64,000 nt of DNA from Anaerobacterium chartisolvens (GTDB lineage Bacteria; Bacillota; Clostridia; Acetivibrionales; DSM-27016): NCBI RefSeq assembly GCF_003337415.1, contig NZ_QPJT01000007.1:124001-188000 (forward strand), given 5' to 3'. Below, one piece after another: positions 43,779-52,473 of this stretch (its first letter is position 1; each line of letters opens with the position of its first letter). A program made the position numbers and the translations under genes. Under the pieces are notes generated by a model, which saw nothing but the letters and a program-made list of their open reading frames with translations, was not told the DNA's origin and did no database searches.

Positions 43779-44817
43779 TTGTTTTTACCCCATATACGCC
43801 GGCAAGAGCTAATATTTTTTCCGCCCATTTTTTATGAACCTTCAGCTCATTCATTCTGTCCACAAGTACACCCCTTTGTACTCCCAATATATCGGACTCC
43901 CAGTTTAAAAGCCTTTTGGCATCCTCATAGTCTGCGCGCTCAACGGCCATTTCCTCCTGAATTACGGGTATTTGAGAAGGATGAATAGCGGTTTTTCCAA
44001 CAAATCCGTTCAGCTTGTCCAATGCAAGCTCTTTTCGCAGGCCCGCTTCCCATTCCCCTGTCCCCTGCCTTCCGAAGTATTCCCAAACGGGAGCAGATAC
44101 AATGTACTGTCTTGAAAACATGTTGATTATGTCAATAAGAATATTGTTTATAACCCCTATATCATATATTGTATTGTTTATATTTCTTCTGACCCCGAAC
44201 TGGTTGCAGAAGTCATTCCCTCCCACTCTCACATTCAGTACGTAATCGGATATTCCCTCCAGGGAGCTTTTTATTCCCGCCAAAGCCTCCCGACGGGTTT
44301 CAACATTTGCAACGCTCCCGCTCTCTATAATAGGCATTGCATATATCCTTAAATTGCCGGTTTGCGAATTTATGCCGCATAATACCTCACTGTACCGTCC
44401 GGCATTTGTGTGATCGAATTTCGGCAGTATAAAGCCTGTAATAATTTCACAAAAATCCTTCAGCTCTTCAAATACCCTCCTCATTTGCTCGGGATGTCTG
44501 ACCCTTATAAAAATTAAAGGGATGCTGCCAATTTCAATAAGTCCGCGGAACACGGCGGAGTATATCCTTTGAACAGTGTCGTACAGGCACTTTTCCGCAT
44601 ACGCAGCGCTTTCATCCCTTATTGCATCCTCAAGACACAGTGCCACGGATTTTAATGCACTATGCTTTTGCATACAAATATCCTCTGCAATTGTCGGGTG
44701 AGTGGCAGGAGTATAAAGCAGCGCACCAACAGCATATTTTAATACGTCCGGCGGGGAATTCCTGCTCCATTCAGCCCCCTCGCGGCAGTTTCTTGTGCTT
44801 TCAAATATATATATCAT
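43765..44817 (-). CDS. HpcH/HpaI-family (CitE-like) C-C lyase of the Ter module
   Basis: 350 residues. TIM-barrel with VGALLYTPATHPTIAEDI, SVALCLEDAIRDESA (metal ligand Asp), FIRVRHPEQM and ITGFILPKFDHTNAGRYSEV; FVGKTAIHPSQIPVIQE is the C-terminal family block. It is related to citrate lyase beta and malyl-CoA lyases. In Ter clusters it is predicted to act with the two PRTase proteins. The ATP-grasp protein that usually completes the module was not seen here. The ribosome site before the ATG is weak. Confidence 0.85.
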   Translation of the reverse strand: MIYIFESTRNCREGAEWSRNSPPDVLKYAVGALLYTPATHPTIAEDICMQKHSALKSVALCLEDAIRDESAAYAEKCLYDTVQRIYSAVFRGLIEIGSIPLIFIRVRHPEQMRRVFEELKDFCEIITGFILPKFDHTNAGRYSEVLCGINSQTGNLRIYAMPIIESGSVANVETRREALAGIKSSLEGISDYVLNVRVGGNDFCNQFGVRRNINNTIYDIGVINNILIDIINMFSRQYIVSAPVWEYFGRQGTGEWEAGLRKELALDKLNGFVGKTAIHPSQIPVIQEEMAVERADYEDAKRLLNWESDILGVQRGVLVDRMNELKVHKKWAEKILALAGVYGVKTNGNY

Positions 44818-44933
44818 TTAAGCCCCAACACGCTCTCATTCTTTTATTTTTTTATTTATTTCACTTATAAATATATATCCCATTTTAAGAAGGGTTAATT
44901 CATAAAGACTCATCAAGAATAGTGCCCTGAGCA

Positions 44934-46178
44934 CTAGATTACAGACAGCCCATAGCTCTCACACAGGCGTTTAAGACCATCCCTGAATCCGGCACCCACG
45001 GTATTTATTTTCCATTCGTTTTTGTACCTGTAAAATTCGATTGCCACAATAGTCGTTTCAATAAGCAGATCCTTAGCAAAAAACCGCAGCTTCTCCCTGC
45101 CCTCTGACAATATCCTTACCACGGGATCGACTATTTTTGAAAAGTTATTGTTGGCGTTGTTTCCATAAATAGAGTACGCAACCGAAATAGTCGATATTTC
45201 TGCCGGAATTTTTGCCAAATCTATCAGTATCGACTTGTCTCCATTGTCATCTAAGCATTTTACCCCTCCGCACCGCGACGACGGGTTGCCAAAAAATATC
45301 AGACTGTCATCCCCTCGAGCCTTTCCGTTCTTTTCAAGCATAAACACGTAAGGATCAACATCCATCTGCTGGATCATGCCCGACCATGTTAAATTCAACT
45401 GAATTTTGTCTTCAAGTATTCCATTAATTGATAAACGCTGCCCTCTTTTCAAGATGCCAACGCTTGGATCAGACACCATAGGCGCAATAATATTTAAGGC
45501 GGAAACGGTATTTGAGGAGCCGGACATTACTGCCGGAGCATGGCTGCTTGCCTGATATACCACTCTGTTATTTACATATCCCGACACATTTGGCCTTACA
45601 GACCCGTTTATATATGCCCTTCGTATAAACATGGATTCAAACAGTATTTCTCCGTATATGAAGGTGCCCTCCTTCAGCTTTTCCGAGGCTATGGTTATTT
45701 TATTTCTTCCCGGCATGAGGTGTTCAGGACTTATGGAAATATCCCTGATAGTGGATTTCAGCCTTACACCGACAGGCACCTGCACCTCCATCACAAAAGA
45801 AGCTCGGCTTTCCGCCGGAAGCTCTCCCAGATGAATTACCTGAGGTATATCCCAAACGTCCTCCTCGTCCCTTATCCCCTTTATATTCCCTATTACCTCT
45901 ACATTTTCATATTTCGTGTCAGCCGCAGTTGAAACCAGACATGTAAAATCATCGGCATTTGCGCTGTGCTCTGTAACCTCAACGCGTAAATTTTTTATTT
46001 TTACTCCTTTTGATGCAATAACCAGTACAGGCCCTTTTTTTGCCCAAAGGGTGGTAGAAGCTCCGGTAACGGTACAGGGCTTCCGTATATAAAACGGTCC
46101 TTCAAATTCTCCTACAGCCAGTTGTACAGAGGCATCCGGCAAACAATTATCTAAAAGCTGCTGTATGTCAACCTTCAT
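44934..46178 (-). CDS. TerD-domain protein with a large N-terminal beta-rich domain
   Basis: 414 residues from the ATG at 46178; an in-frame GTG at 46187 falls within the ribosome site. Residues ~1-110 (DASVQLAVGEFEGPFYIRKPCTVTGASTTLWAKKGPVLVIAS) read like the start of a parallel beta-helix. Residues ~110-200 form another beta domain. The C-terminal ~190 residues are a TerD domain starting LKRGQRLSI and ending INTVGAGFRDGLKRLCESYG. The Ca2+-binding segment is degenerate (DVDPYVFMLEKNGKARGDDSLIFFGN; no GEGDGDDE). It is the last TerD-type gene before the metabolite module. Confidence 0.82.
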   Translation of the reverse strand: MKVDIQQLLDNCLPDASVQLAVGEFEGPFYIRKPCTVTGASTTLWAKKGPVLVIASKGVKIKNLRVEVTEHSANADDFTCLVSTAADTKYENVEVIGNIKGIRDEEDVWDIPQVIHLGELPAESRASFVMEVQVPVGVRLKSTIRDISISPEHLMPGRNKITIASEKLKEGTFIYGEILFESMFIRRAYINGSVRPNVSGYVNNRVVYQASSHAPAVMSGSSNTVSALNIIAPMVSDPSVGILKRGQRLSINGILEDKIQLNLTWSGMIQQMDVDPYVFMLEKNGKARGDDSLIFFGNPSSRCGGVKCLDDNGDKSILIDLAKIPAEISTISVAYSIYGNNANNNFSKIVDPVVRILSEGREKLRFFAKDLLIETTIVAIEFYRYKNEWKINTVGAGFRDGLKRLCESYGLSVI

Positions 46179-46235
46179 ACGCTCCACCTCACATCTATAA
46201 AGTTAATATTTTTTACTGCCCGTGCATCAAAAAGA

Positions 46236-46811
46236 TTATCTGTATCTGCGGAATACATCTCCTATTCCCTTATCGCAGGTCCCCTGTCCCACCGCATGAA
46301 AGCACCATCCATCTCCCGCTCTGCACAACTCCGCTACAATAACCGAGGTCATTTTTGAATAACTGTCGGTTAAATCATATATGCACAGCGTCTCATTGCT
46401 CTCAGCATTTAACACCTGCACCCTTGCACCCTCTACAACACCAAAATCCTGCTTTTTCTCTTCAGCCTTATATATTGAAACCGCAAACACTATAAAATGT
46501 ACCTGCTGCGGTATTTTTGACAGCTCAACAAATATTTGCTCACAGTCTGAGGCGGTATTTGAGCCCTTTAAATTATCTCCTCCATGCAGGACGGATTTTG
46601 AAGAATGCTCCAGATTAGCATGGTAAACAACATCATTTCCCGACATCAGCTTTTTGTCTTTATCAAGCAAAATAGCAAAGGCATCACAGTCAACCGACTG
46701 ACCCTTAAAAGACGGGATCTCTCTCCACCTCAGCCCCACTAAAATCCTTTTAAGCTTTTTATCACACTTTGATAAATTAACCTTTTCACCCTTTTTAAGA
46801 TTCACTGCCAT
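46236..46811 (-). CDS. TerD-family protein, altered Ca2+ site
   Basis: 191 residues, opening VNLKKGEKVNLSK. It keeps the TerD frame (VDCDAFAILLDKDKKLMSGNDVVYHAN, HGGDNLKG) but the acidic loop GEGDGDDE is replaced by GSNTASDCE, which should weaken one Ca2+ site. C-terminal WCFHAVGQGTCDKGIGDVFRRY. It follows a terminator-like hairpin and may have its own promoter. Confidence 0.88.
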   Translation of the reverse strand: MAVNLKKGEKVNLSKCDKKLKRILVGLRWREIPSFKGQSVDCDAFAILLDKDKKLMSGNDVVYHANLEHSSKSVLHGGDNLKGSNTASDCEQIFVELSKIPQQVHFIVFAVSIYKAEEKKQDFGVVEGARVQVLNAESNETLCIYDLTDSYSKMTSVIVAELCRAGDGWCFHAVGQGTCDKGIGDVFRRYR

Positions 46812-46870
46812 ATCAAGCTACCCCAATTCATTGCATAAGTATTTCCAAAGCACATGAAAATTTTATAAAC

Positions 46871-46907
46871 AGGCTGCCGCAAAACTAGTCATGCCTTGCA
46901 GCAGCCT
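46871..46907 (-). terminator. terminator-like hairpin inside the Ter cluster
   Basis: AGGCTGC arm (complement of 46901-46907) pairs with GCAGCCT (complement of 46871-46877), with further pairs inside. On the minus strand it is followed by an A/T-rich tail. It could lower expression of the downstream genes relative to the TerD genes before it. Confidence 0.55.
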
Positions 46908-46927
46908 CTAATTCAAAAGTATCAGCC

Positions 46928-47512
46928 TTATACATTTACACCAAAGCTGCGGCAGAGCGCCTCAAGCCCTCCCTGATACCCTGCGGCAACGGCATTGAAT
47001 TTCCAGTCCTTCCCGTGGCGGTATATTTCACAAACCACCAGAGCTGTTTCAACAGAAAACTCCTCAACAAGATTGAATCTCAGAACCTCTTCGCCCTTAG
47101 TATCATTGTCATTTGCCATCTTGGCAACACGTACATATGCATTGGAAACCTGTCCGAAATTTTGTCTGCGCGCAACCGCATCGTGGATAGTAACGGTTAT
47201 GGCCACCTTGTGGACTTCACTGGGCATTTTGCTGAAATTAATAAGAATTACTTCATCATCGCCGTCTCCCTCGCCGGTCAGATTATCTCCGGTATGCTTT
47301 ACCGCACCGTTTCTCCCGTCAAGGTTATTGTAGAAAATAAAGTCATTGTCACTTAATACCTTTCCATTCTCCCCAAGCAAAAAGGCCGCCGCGTCAAGGT
47401 CAAAATCATATCCTCCGTCGTATTGATTTGTGTCCCATCCAAGTCCCACCATTGCAAGCGTTATAGATTTATCCAGGCTTACGCGCTGTCCCTTTGAAAG
47501 ATTAACCGGCAT
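46928..47512 (-). CDS. terD: TerD-family calcium-binding stress protein, canonical
   Basis: 194 residues from the ATG at 47512, eight bases after GGAGG. It opens [15 protein letters not shown]. Canonical Ca2+-binding features are present: [28 protein letters not shown] and [17 protein letters not shown]. It ends [22 protein letters not shown]. TerD proteins bind Ca2+ and assemble near membranes with TerC-type or transport partners; no TerC is in the window, but a Ca2+-ATPase is. Confidence 0.92.
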   Translation of the reverse strand: MPVNLSKGQRVSLDKSITLAMVGLGWDTNQYDGGYDFDLDAAAFLLGENGKVLSDNDFIFYNNLDGRNGAVKHTGDNLTGEGDGDDEVILINFSKMPSEVHKVAITVTIHDAVARRQNFGQVSNAYVRVAKMANDNDTKGEEVLRFNLVEEFSVETALVVCEIYRHGKDWKFNAVAAGYQGGLEALCRSFGVNV

Positions 47513-47533
47513 AAAATGCACCTCCTAAAAATT

Positions 47534-48181
47534 TTATACGTATCTGTTAGCTGTCGCTACAATACCGCTGTCGCTTGTTGCCTCCCCTATTGCATTAAAC
47601 TTCCATTCATTCTGGTAGCGATAGACCTCTCCAAATATCATAGCAGTCATATTGTTATAGCTATCCGATAAATTAAATTTGCAAAGCTCCTTATTTGTCC
47701 CCGCATCCACAATCCTTATAAACGCATTTTTTATCATTCCGAAATGCTGATTGCGCTCTCCCGCCTTGTAAATGTTTACTACAAATACTATCTTCTCATA
47801 TCTTGACGGCAAATCCTGCAAATCAACCAGTATTTGCTCATCGTCGCCCTCGCCCGCACCTGTGAGGTTATCTCCCATATGCTTTACACACCGGCTGGTA
47901 TGGCTCAAGTTTCCAAAATACACTATATCCTCTGAAAGCATGTTCTGACCTATCAGAGCACGCCCCCCAATTATTTTACCCCCTGATCCACAAAGTATGG
48001 CAGAGGCATCGCAGTCAATGCTCTGGGTCTTGCTTGCTCCTCCGAATAAAGAGCCAAGAAAGCCCTTGCCCTGACCCGAGGAAGGAGCTTCATCCCATCC
48101 TAAGCCGACCATTATCTTTTTAAGGCCTGTATTTCCCTTGGTCAAATCCACCTTTTGACCCTTTTGCAAATTAACCGACAT
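47534..48181 (-). CDS. TerD-family protein with an insertion
   Basis: 215 residues from the ATG at 48181 after AAGGAGG. TerD core as [14 protein letters not shown] and [17 protein letters not shown]. Two insertions distinguish it: about ten residues with GSLFGGASKTQ before the acidic segment IDCDASAILCG, and GGRALIGQNMLSED between the two metal-binding segments. It ends FNAIGEATSDSGIVATANRY. Confidence 0.9.
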   Translation of the reverse strand: MSVNLQKGQKVDLTKGNTGLKKIMVGLGWDEAPSSGQGKGFLGSLFGGASKTQSIDCDASAILCGSGGKIIGGRALIGQNMLSEDIVYFGNLSHTSRCVKHMGDNLTGAGEGDDEQILVDLQDLPSRYEKIVFVVNIYKAGERNQHFGMIKNAFIRIVDAGTNKELCKFNLSDSYNNMTAMIFGEVYRYQNEWKFNAIGEATSDSGIVATANRYV

Positions 48182-48222
48182 AATAAACCTCCTTACGCAG
48201 ATGAAATGATAACCGTCATCTG

Positions 48223-48906
48223 TTATTTTGAGCCTGTAATTCCAAGCTTTCCTAACCAATTTTTAAAGCCCTTGGGATTTCTGGTCTGTATCAGCACAAC
48301 TCCGGGCCCCCTAAACCTGCATACGAGAAATTCTCCCGACATTATGCTGTTGCCCCAGCCTCCCGAGGCTTTTTCAATAGAATAGTTCATGTAATCAGCC
48401 CATGCCACCAAATGCCCGTTGTCCACAATAATCTCTTCATTGGGGTTCAGGTTTATCGCATGGATAGCGCCATAGCTGCTTACGAACACTGTCCCCTTTC
48501 CGCTTACATTCAATACAAAAAGACCCTCTCCGCTAAAGATACCCTGTATCAGATTCTGAGCCTTTGTGTCGATCTCAATACCGTCGGTGGCGGCCAGAAA
48601 GCCGTCCTTTTGAACCCTTAAGCCATAAGAGCCGTCCAGCTCTACGTCTATTATACCACCCGGAGTGGAGTGCGCAAATAAAACCTCTCCGTCGCCGCGG
48701 CTGGCAGTAAGATATTGAAAAAAGAAGCTTTCTCCCGCAAGCATTCGCGTAAGTCCGCGGAACAGCCCTCCCTCAACCCCTCCCGTAACATCTATTGTCC
48801 CAGACATTGCTACCATAGCGTCGGATTCAGCCTTCAGTCTCTCTCCCCGCCTTAATTCACATCTCACAACAGGAAACGCATCCTGATATAAAATCTCATA
48901 CTTCAA
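48223..48906 (-). CDS. AIM24 / TIGR00266 family protein
   Basis: 227 residues. The start is a TTG seven bases after GGTGG; the longer frame lacks a ribosome site. All-beta protein with AESDAMVAMSGTIDVTGGVEGGLFRGLTRMLAGESFFFQYLTA and GEVLFAHSTPGGIIDVEL, and a C-terminal GEFLVCRFRGPGVVLIQTRNP, the TIGR00266 pattern. The fold is a trimeric beta-prism-like structure of unknown biochemical role. It lies between two TerD genes, and this linkage is known in other Ter clusters. Confidence 0.88.
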   Translation of the reverse strand: MKYEILYQDAFPVVRCELRRGERLKAESDAMVAMSGTIDVTGGVEGGLFRGLTRMLAGESFFFQYLTASRGDGEVLFAHSTPGGIIDVELDGSYGLRVQKDGFLAATDGIEIDTKAQNLIQGIFSGEGLFVLNVSGKGTVFVSSYGAIHAINLNPNEEIIVDNGHLVAWADYMNYSIEKASGGWGNSIMSGEFLVCRFRGPGVVLIQTRNPKGFKNWLGKLGITGSK

Positions 48907-49003
48907 AATTATCCCACCTTCATCTCCTCTTAAAATCCAAAGCCTTTGCCGCATGACAGGTAAATGCCCTGTCCGCGGCAAAAGCTTCCGATAACTTGCA
49001 TAT

Positions 49004-49585
49004 TTAAGCTACATCTATGCCAAAGCTCCCGCACAGAGCCTTAAGCCCGCCCTGAAACCCGCTTCCTATTGCATTGAACTTCCATTCGGTGCCGTGCCTG
49101 TAGAGCTCTGCTACCACAACAGCCGTTTCCACAGAGAAGTCCTCTCCGAGATCATAGCGTATAAGCTCCTCATTTTTCGCTTCATCCACAATTCTTATAT
49201 ATGCGTTTGAAATCTGTCCAAAGTTTTGTTTTCTGGCTTCAGCCTCATGTATTGTAACGGTAAAGTCAATTTTCTTAATGCTCTCAGGAACAGCCTGCAG
49301 GTTAATTTTCACCTGCTCGTCGTCTCCTTCGCCCTCACCGGTCAAATTGTCCCCCATATGCTGCACCGAACCGCTTTCATGAGATTTATTGCCATAGAAA
49401 ACGAAATCCTTTTCACTTGCTACCTTACCTGACTCAGCAAGCATAAATGCCGCCGCATCCAAGTCAAAATCGAAGCCTCCGTCATACTTGTTTGTATCCC
49501 ACCCTAAACCAACTACAAGCTTTGTAAGGCCGGGATTGGTTTTGGTCAAATCCACCTTCTGTCCTTTTTGTAAGCTAATCGCCAT
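49004..49585 (-). CDS. terD: TerD-family calcium-binding stress protein, canonical
   Basis: 193 residues from the ATG at 49585 after [52 protein letters not shown] and [17 protein letters not shown] give the full Ca2+-binding set. It ends [16 protein letters not shown]. It is the first TerD gene after the Ca2+-ATPase in transcription order. Confidence 0.92.
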   Translation of the reverse strand: MAISLQKGQKVDLTKTNPGLTKLVVGLGWDTNKYDGGFDFDLDAAAFMLAESGKVASEKDFVFYGNKSHESGSVQHMGDNLTGEGEGDDEQVKINLQAVPESIKKIDFTVTIHEAEARKQNFGQISNAYIRIVDEAKNEELIRYDLGEDFSVETAVVVAELYRHGTEWKFNAIGSGFQGGLKALCGSFGIDVA

Positions 49586-49679
49586 TTCTATCACTCCTTC
49601 TGTTTTATTTTTAATTACTATTTTATAAATTATAGTAACAGATGTATACACAAATTAAACACTTTATCACTATCTCCAA

Positions 49680-52328
49680 CTACTTTTGTACTCCTAAAAC
49701 GGCCTTTTTAATTAAATCCACAGGTATAACGGTAAGTGCCAAAGCAAGTGTAAATACCCACTCTGCCGCTGTAAGGCCCGCACATCTAAGCACAGCTCCT
49801 CCTAAATATGTCATAAGCACCTGAATTACCACTATTAATGCTATAACCCTTATAAACCCTTTGTTTTTCCCTATATTGTCAAAAAGATTCATTTTCTCAG
49901 TTCTTGCGTTAAACGCGTTGAATACCGACGCAAATATAAAGAACGAGAAGTATCCGGTAAGCATATAGATATTGCCGGGATGCTCACGGAATAACGATGC
50001 CGCAAACGGTGACATCAGCATAAACAGGCTTACCGCAAACAGCCAAAGGCTTACTGTAAGTATCGATCTCCACATATACGGGCTGACAATGTTTTCATCC
50101 CTGCGCTTAGGTCTTTCCTTCATAAAGCGTTTAAGAGCCGGCTCTCCTCCAAATGCCAGAGCTGCCAGAGTATCCATTACAAGGTTTACCCACAGGATCT
50201 GCGTAATTGAGAGCGGGTTTTCCATTCCCAGCAGGGGAGCTATAAACGATATGAGAACCGCAGTTACATTTATAGTTAGCTGGAAAATTATAAACTTCCT
50301 TATACTGTTGAAAATAGTACGTCCATAAAGTATTGCCTTGTCAATTGAACTGAAGTTATCATCCATTATGACAATATCGCTGGCTTCCTTGGCCACCTCT
50401 GTGCCTCCGCCCATGGCAAAGCCCACGTCGGCCTTTTTCAAGGCCGGAGAATCGTTCACTCCGTCTCCCGTCATTCCTACAACAAGGTTCATTTCCTGCG
50501 CTATTCTGACAAAACGGCTCTTATCGCTCGGAAGTGCTCTGGATACAACCCTTATATCCTTAAGCTTCTTTTTCAAATCCTCATCCGGCATTTCCTGCAA
50601 CTCCTCCGATGTCAGCACAATATCGGTGTCCTTTTTTATAAGTCCAGCTTCCTTTGCAATAGCAACAGCGGTATCCTTGCGGTCTCCCGTAATCATAACA
50701 ACCTGCACGCCTGCGTTTTGCACCTCATCTATAGCAGGTATGGACTCGGCCCTTACCTCGTCGCGTATTCCTATAATACCAACCAGCGTCCATTCGCCCT
50801 CGGGAAGCTCTTCTCCATTTAACTCCAATTCTGTGGTTGCGAGAGCAAGAACTCTTATTGCTCTGGCCGCAAGCTTATCTATCTGCTCCTCAACCGCCTT
50901 TTTGCTTTCAAAAGACTTTTTCTGCCCGTCAACATCAAAGTAGTTGGTACACCTGCTGATTATATTCTCAGGAGCTCCCTTTATAAGAGTACAGTGGTAA
51001 TCGCCGTGTACGTGAGCGGCAGAATACTTGTTTTCACTGTTAAAGGGTATTGATTCAATTGTTGCTGCCTTTATGTTATTGCTTTTTCCTGCGACAAACC
51101 CCAAAATTGCACGCTCTGTGGCATTACCGCCTATTATTTTTGTATTTGACGAGCCTCCTACAACCATTGCGGAGGAATTGCTGTAAACGCTTAACGACAG
51201 CAGCTTCCCAAGCTCGCCTATTACCTTGGAATAATCATTATATTCCCTTCCCTCACCATCGACAAAAACTACCGCTTCAAGCTTTCCCTTAGTTATTGTC
51301 CCTGTTTTGTCACTAAAAAGAATATTTATACTTCCGGCTGTTTCTATTCCGGCAATTTTTCGCACCAATACGTTGTCCTTGAGCATTTTGCCCATGTTGA
51401 GCGCCGAAACAATAGCTATCATCAGAGGCAGTCCTTCAGGAACAGCCATAACAATTATTATAACGGCAAGAATAACGGCTTCTACGACATTGTTTAAAAC
51501 AGTCATCCAGTTGGAACAGTATTCTACTATTCGGGCCAAGTCAAAGCCGTTATGAATAACTATCCTTTGAAACAGAAAGGCTACCGCTATCGCAAGACCT
51601 CCGATATATCCGAACTTGCTTATGTTTCCCGCAAGTCCGCTGAGCTTTACCTTAAGCGGAGTGTCTCTGTCTTCCTGCACCTGAAGCTCGCTTGCTATCT
51701 GCCCGTATACCGTCTTTTTCCCTACTGTGGTTACAGCCATTGTTGCATTTCCCGAGCATACAACCGTTCCCCGGAACACCTTATACTCATTCAGGAAATC
51801 GGTTGACGTGCCCTGCTCCACATAATCGTCCGGCATAACCTTCTTTGAAGCCTCTTTTGCCTCTCCGTTTAAAACAGACTGATCAACCTTTATGCTTCCG
51901 TCAAGCAGTATGCCGTCCGCCGGTATTTTATCCCCGGTCTGAAGCAAAATGCAATCGTCAACAACAACGTCGTCAATGGGTATCTCTACCACATCTCCGT
52001 TGCGGTAGACCTTGCATTTAATTTTAGATGCCTGATCCTGCAGCTTCTGAAATGCATTTTCATTTCTATACTCGGAAAAGGTTGAAATGAAGGTAGCCAG
52101 AATTACCGCTAAAGCAATTCCCGCAGACTCATACCATTCAGTTTGTCCTAGAAATGCAAAAATTACATTTATAATAAGTGCTACACATAAAATCTTAATC
52201 ATCGGGTCTCCGAAATTACCCTTGAGCTTTTCCCAGAAGCTTTCCGTCTCACTCTCGCCAAGAGTGTTATCCCCGAATTTTTGTCTCAATTCTTCTACCT
52301 GACTATCATCCAAGCCAATTTTCTTCAC
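49680..52328 (-). CDS. calcium-translocating P-type ATPase (PMCA/SERCA-like)
   Basis: 882 residues. N-terminal cation ATPase domain, actuator loop SVLNGEAKEA, PEGLP in M4 (residues 297-301), phosphorylation site SDKTGTITKG (Asp340), KGAPE, TGDRKDTA and the hinge GMTGDGVNDSPALKKADVG. M6 shows NLVMDTLAALAFGGEPA. This pattern is that of type II Ca2+ pumps. Linkage with Ca2+-binding TerD proteins suggests it controls the calcium they sense. The start is GTG after GGAGGAAG. The 145-bp leader before it contains no gene I can support. Confidence 0.93.
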   Translation of the reverse strand: MKKIGLDDSQVEELRQKFGDNTLGESETESFWEKLKGNFGDPMIKILCVALIINVIFAFLGQTEWYESAGIALAVILATFISTFSEYRNENAFQKLQDQASKIKCKVYRNGDVVEIPIDDVVVDDCILLQTGDKIPADGILLDGSIKVDQSVLNGEAKEASKKVMPDDYVEQGTSTDFLNEYKVFRGTVVCSGNATMAVTTVGKKTVYGQIASELQVQEDRDTPLKVKLSGLAGNISKFGYIGGLAIAVAFLFQRIVIHNGFDLARIVEYCSNWMTVLNNVVEAVILAVIIIVMAVPEGLPLMIAIVSALNMGKMLKDNVLVRKIAGIETAGSINILFSDKTGTITKGKLEAVVFVDGEGREYNDYSKVIGELGKLLSLSVYSNSSAMVVGGSSNTKIIGGNATERAILGFVAGKSNNIKAATIESIPFNSENKYSAAHVHGDYHCTLIKGAPENIISRCTNYFDVDGQKKSFESKKAVEEQIDKLAARAIRVLALATTELELNGEELPEGEWTLVGIIGIRDEVRAESIPAIDEVQNAGVQVVMITGDRKDTAVAIAKEAGLIKKDTDIVLTSEELQEMPDEDLKKKLKDIRVVSRALPSDKSRFVRIAQEMNLVVGMTGDGVNDSPALKKADVGFAMGGGTEVAKEASDIVIMDDNFSSIDKAILYGRTIFNSIRKFIIFQLTINVTAVLISFIAPLLGMENPLSITQILWVNLVMDTLAALAFGGEPALKRFMKERPKRRDENIVSPYMWRSILTVSLWLFAVSLFMLMSPFAASLFREHPGNIYMLTGYFSFFIFASVFNAFNARTEKMNLFDNIGKNKGFIRVIALIVVIQVLMTYLGGAVLRCAGLTAAEWVFTLALALTVIPVDLIKKAVLGVQK

Positions 52329-52473
52329 TCGTCTTCCTCCTCAATTTTGTAGTTAAGCCATAGCTACACCAAAAGTCCTTCTCTAACCACCTCCTGTAAT
52401 ATGTATCAGCATAATACAGCATTATTTATCTCCATAGTATTTAATCATTTCCACGGGAGCTAAATTTATACTG

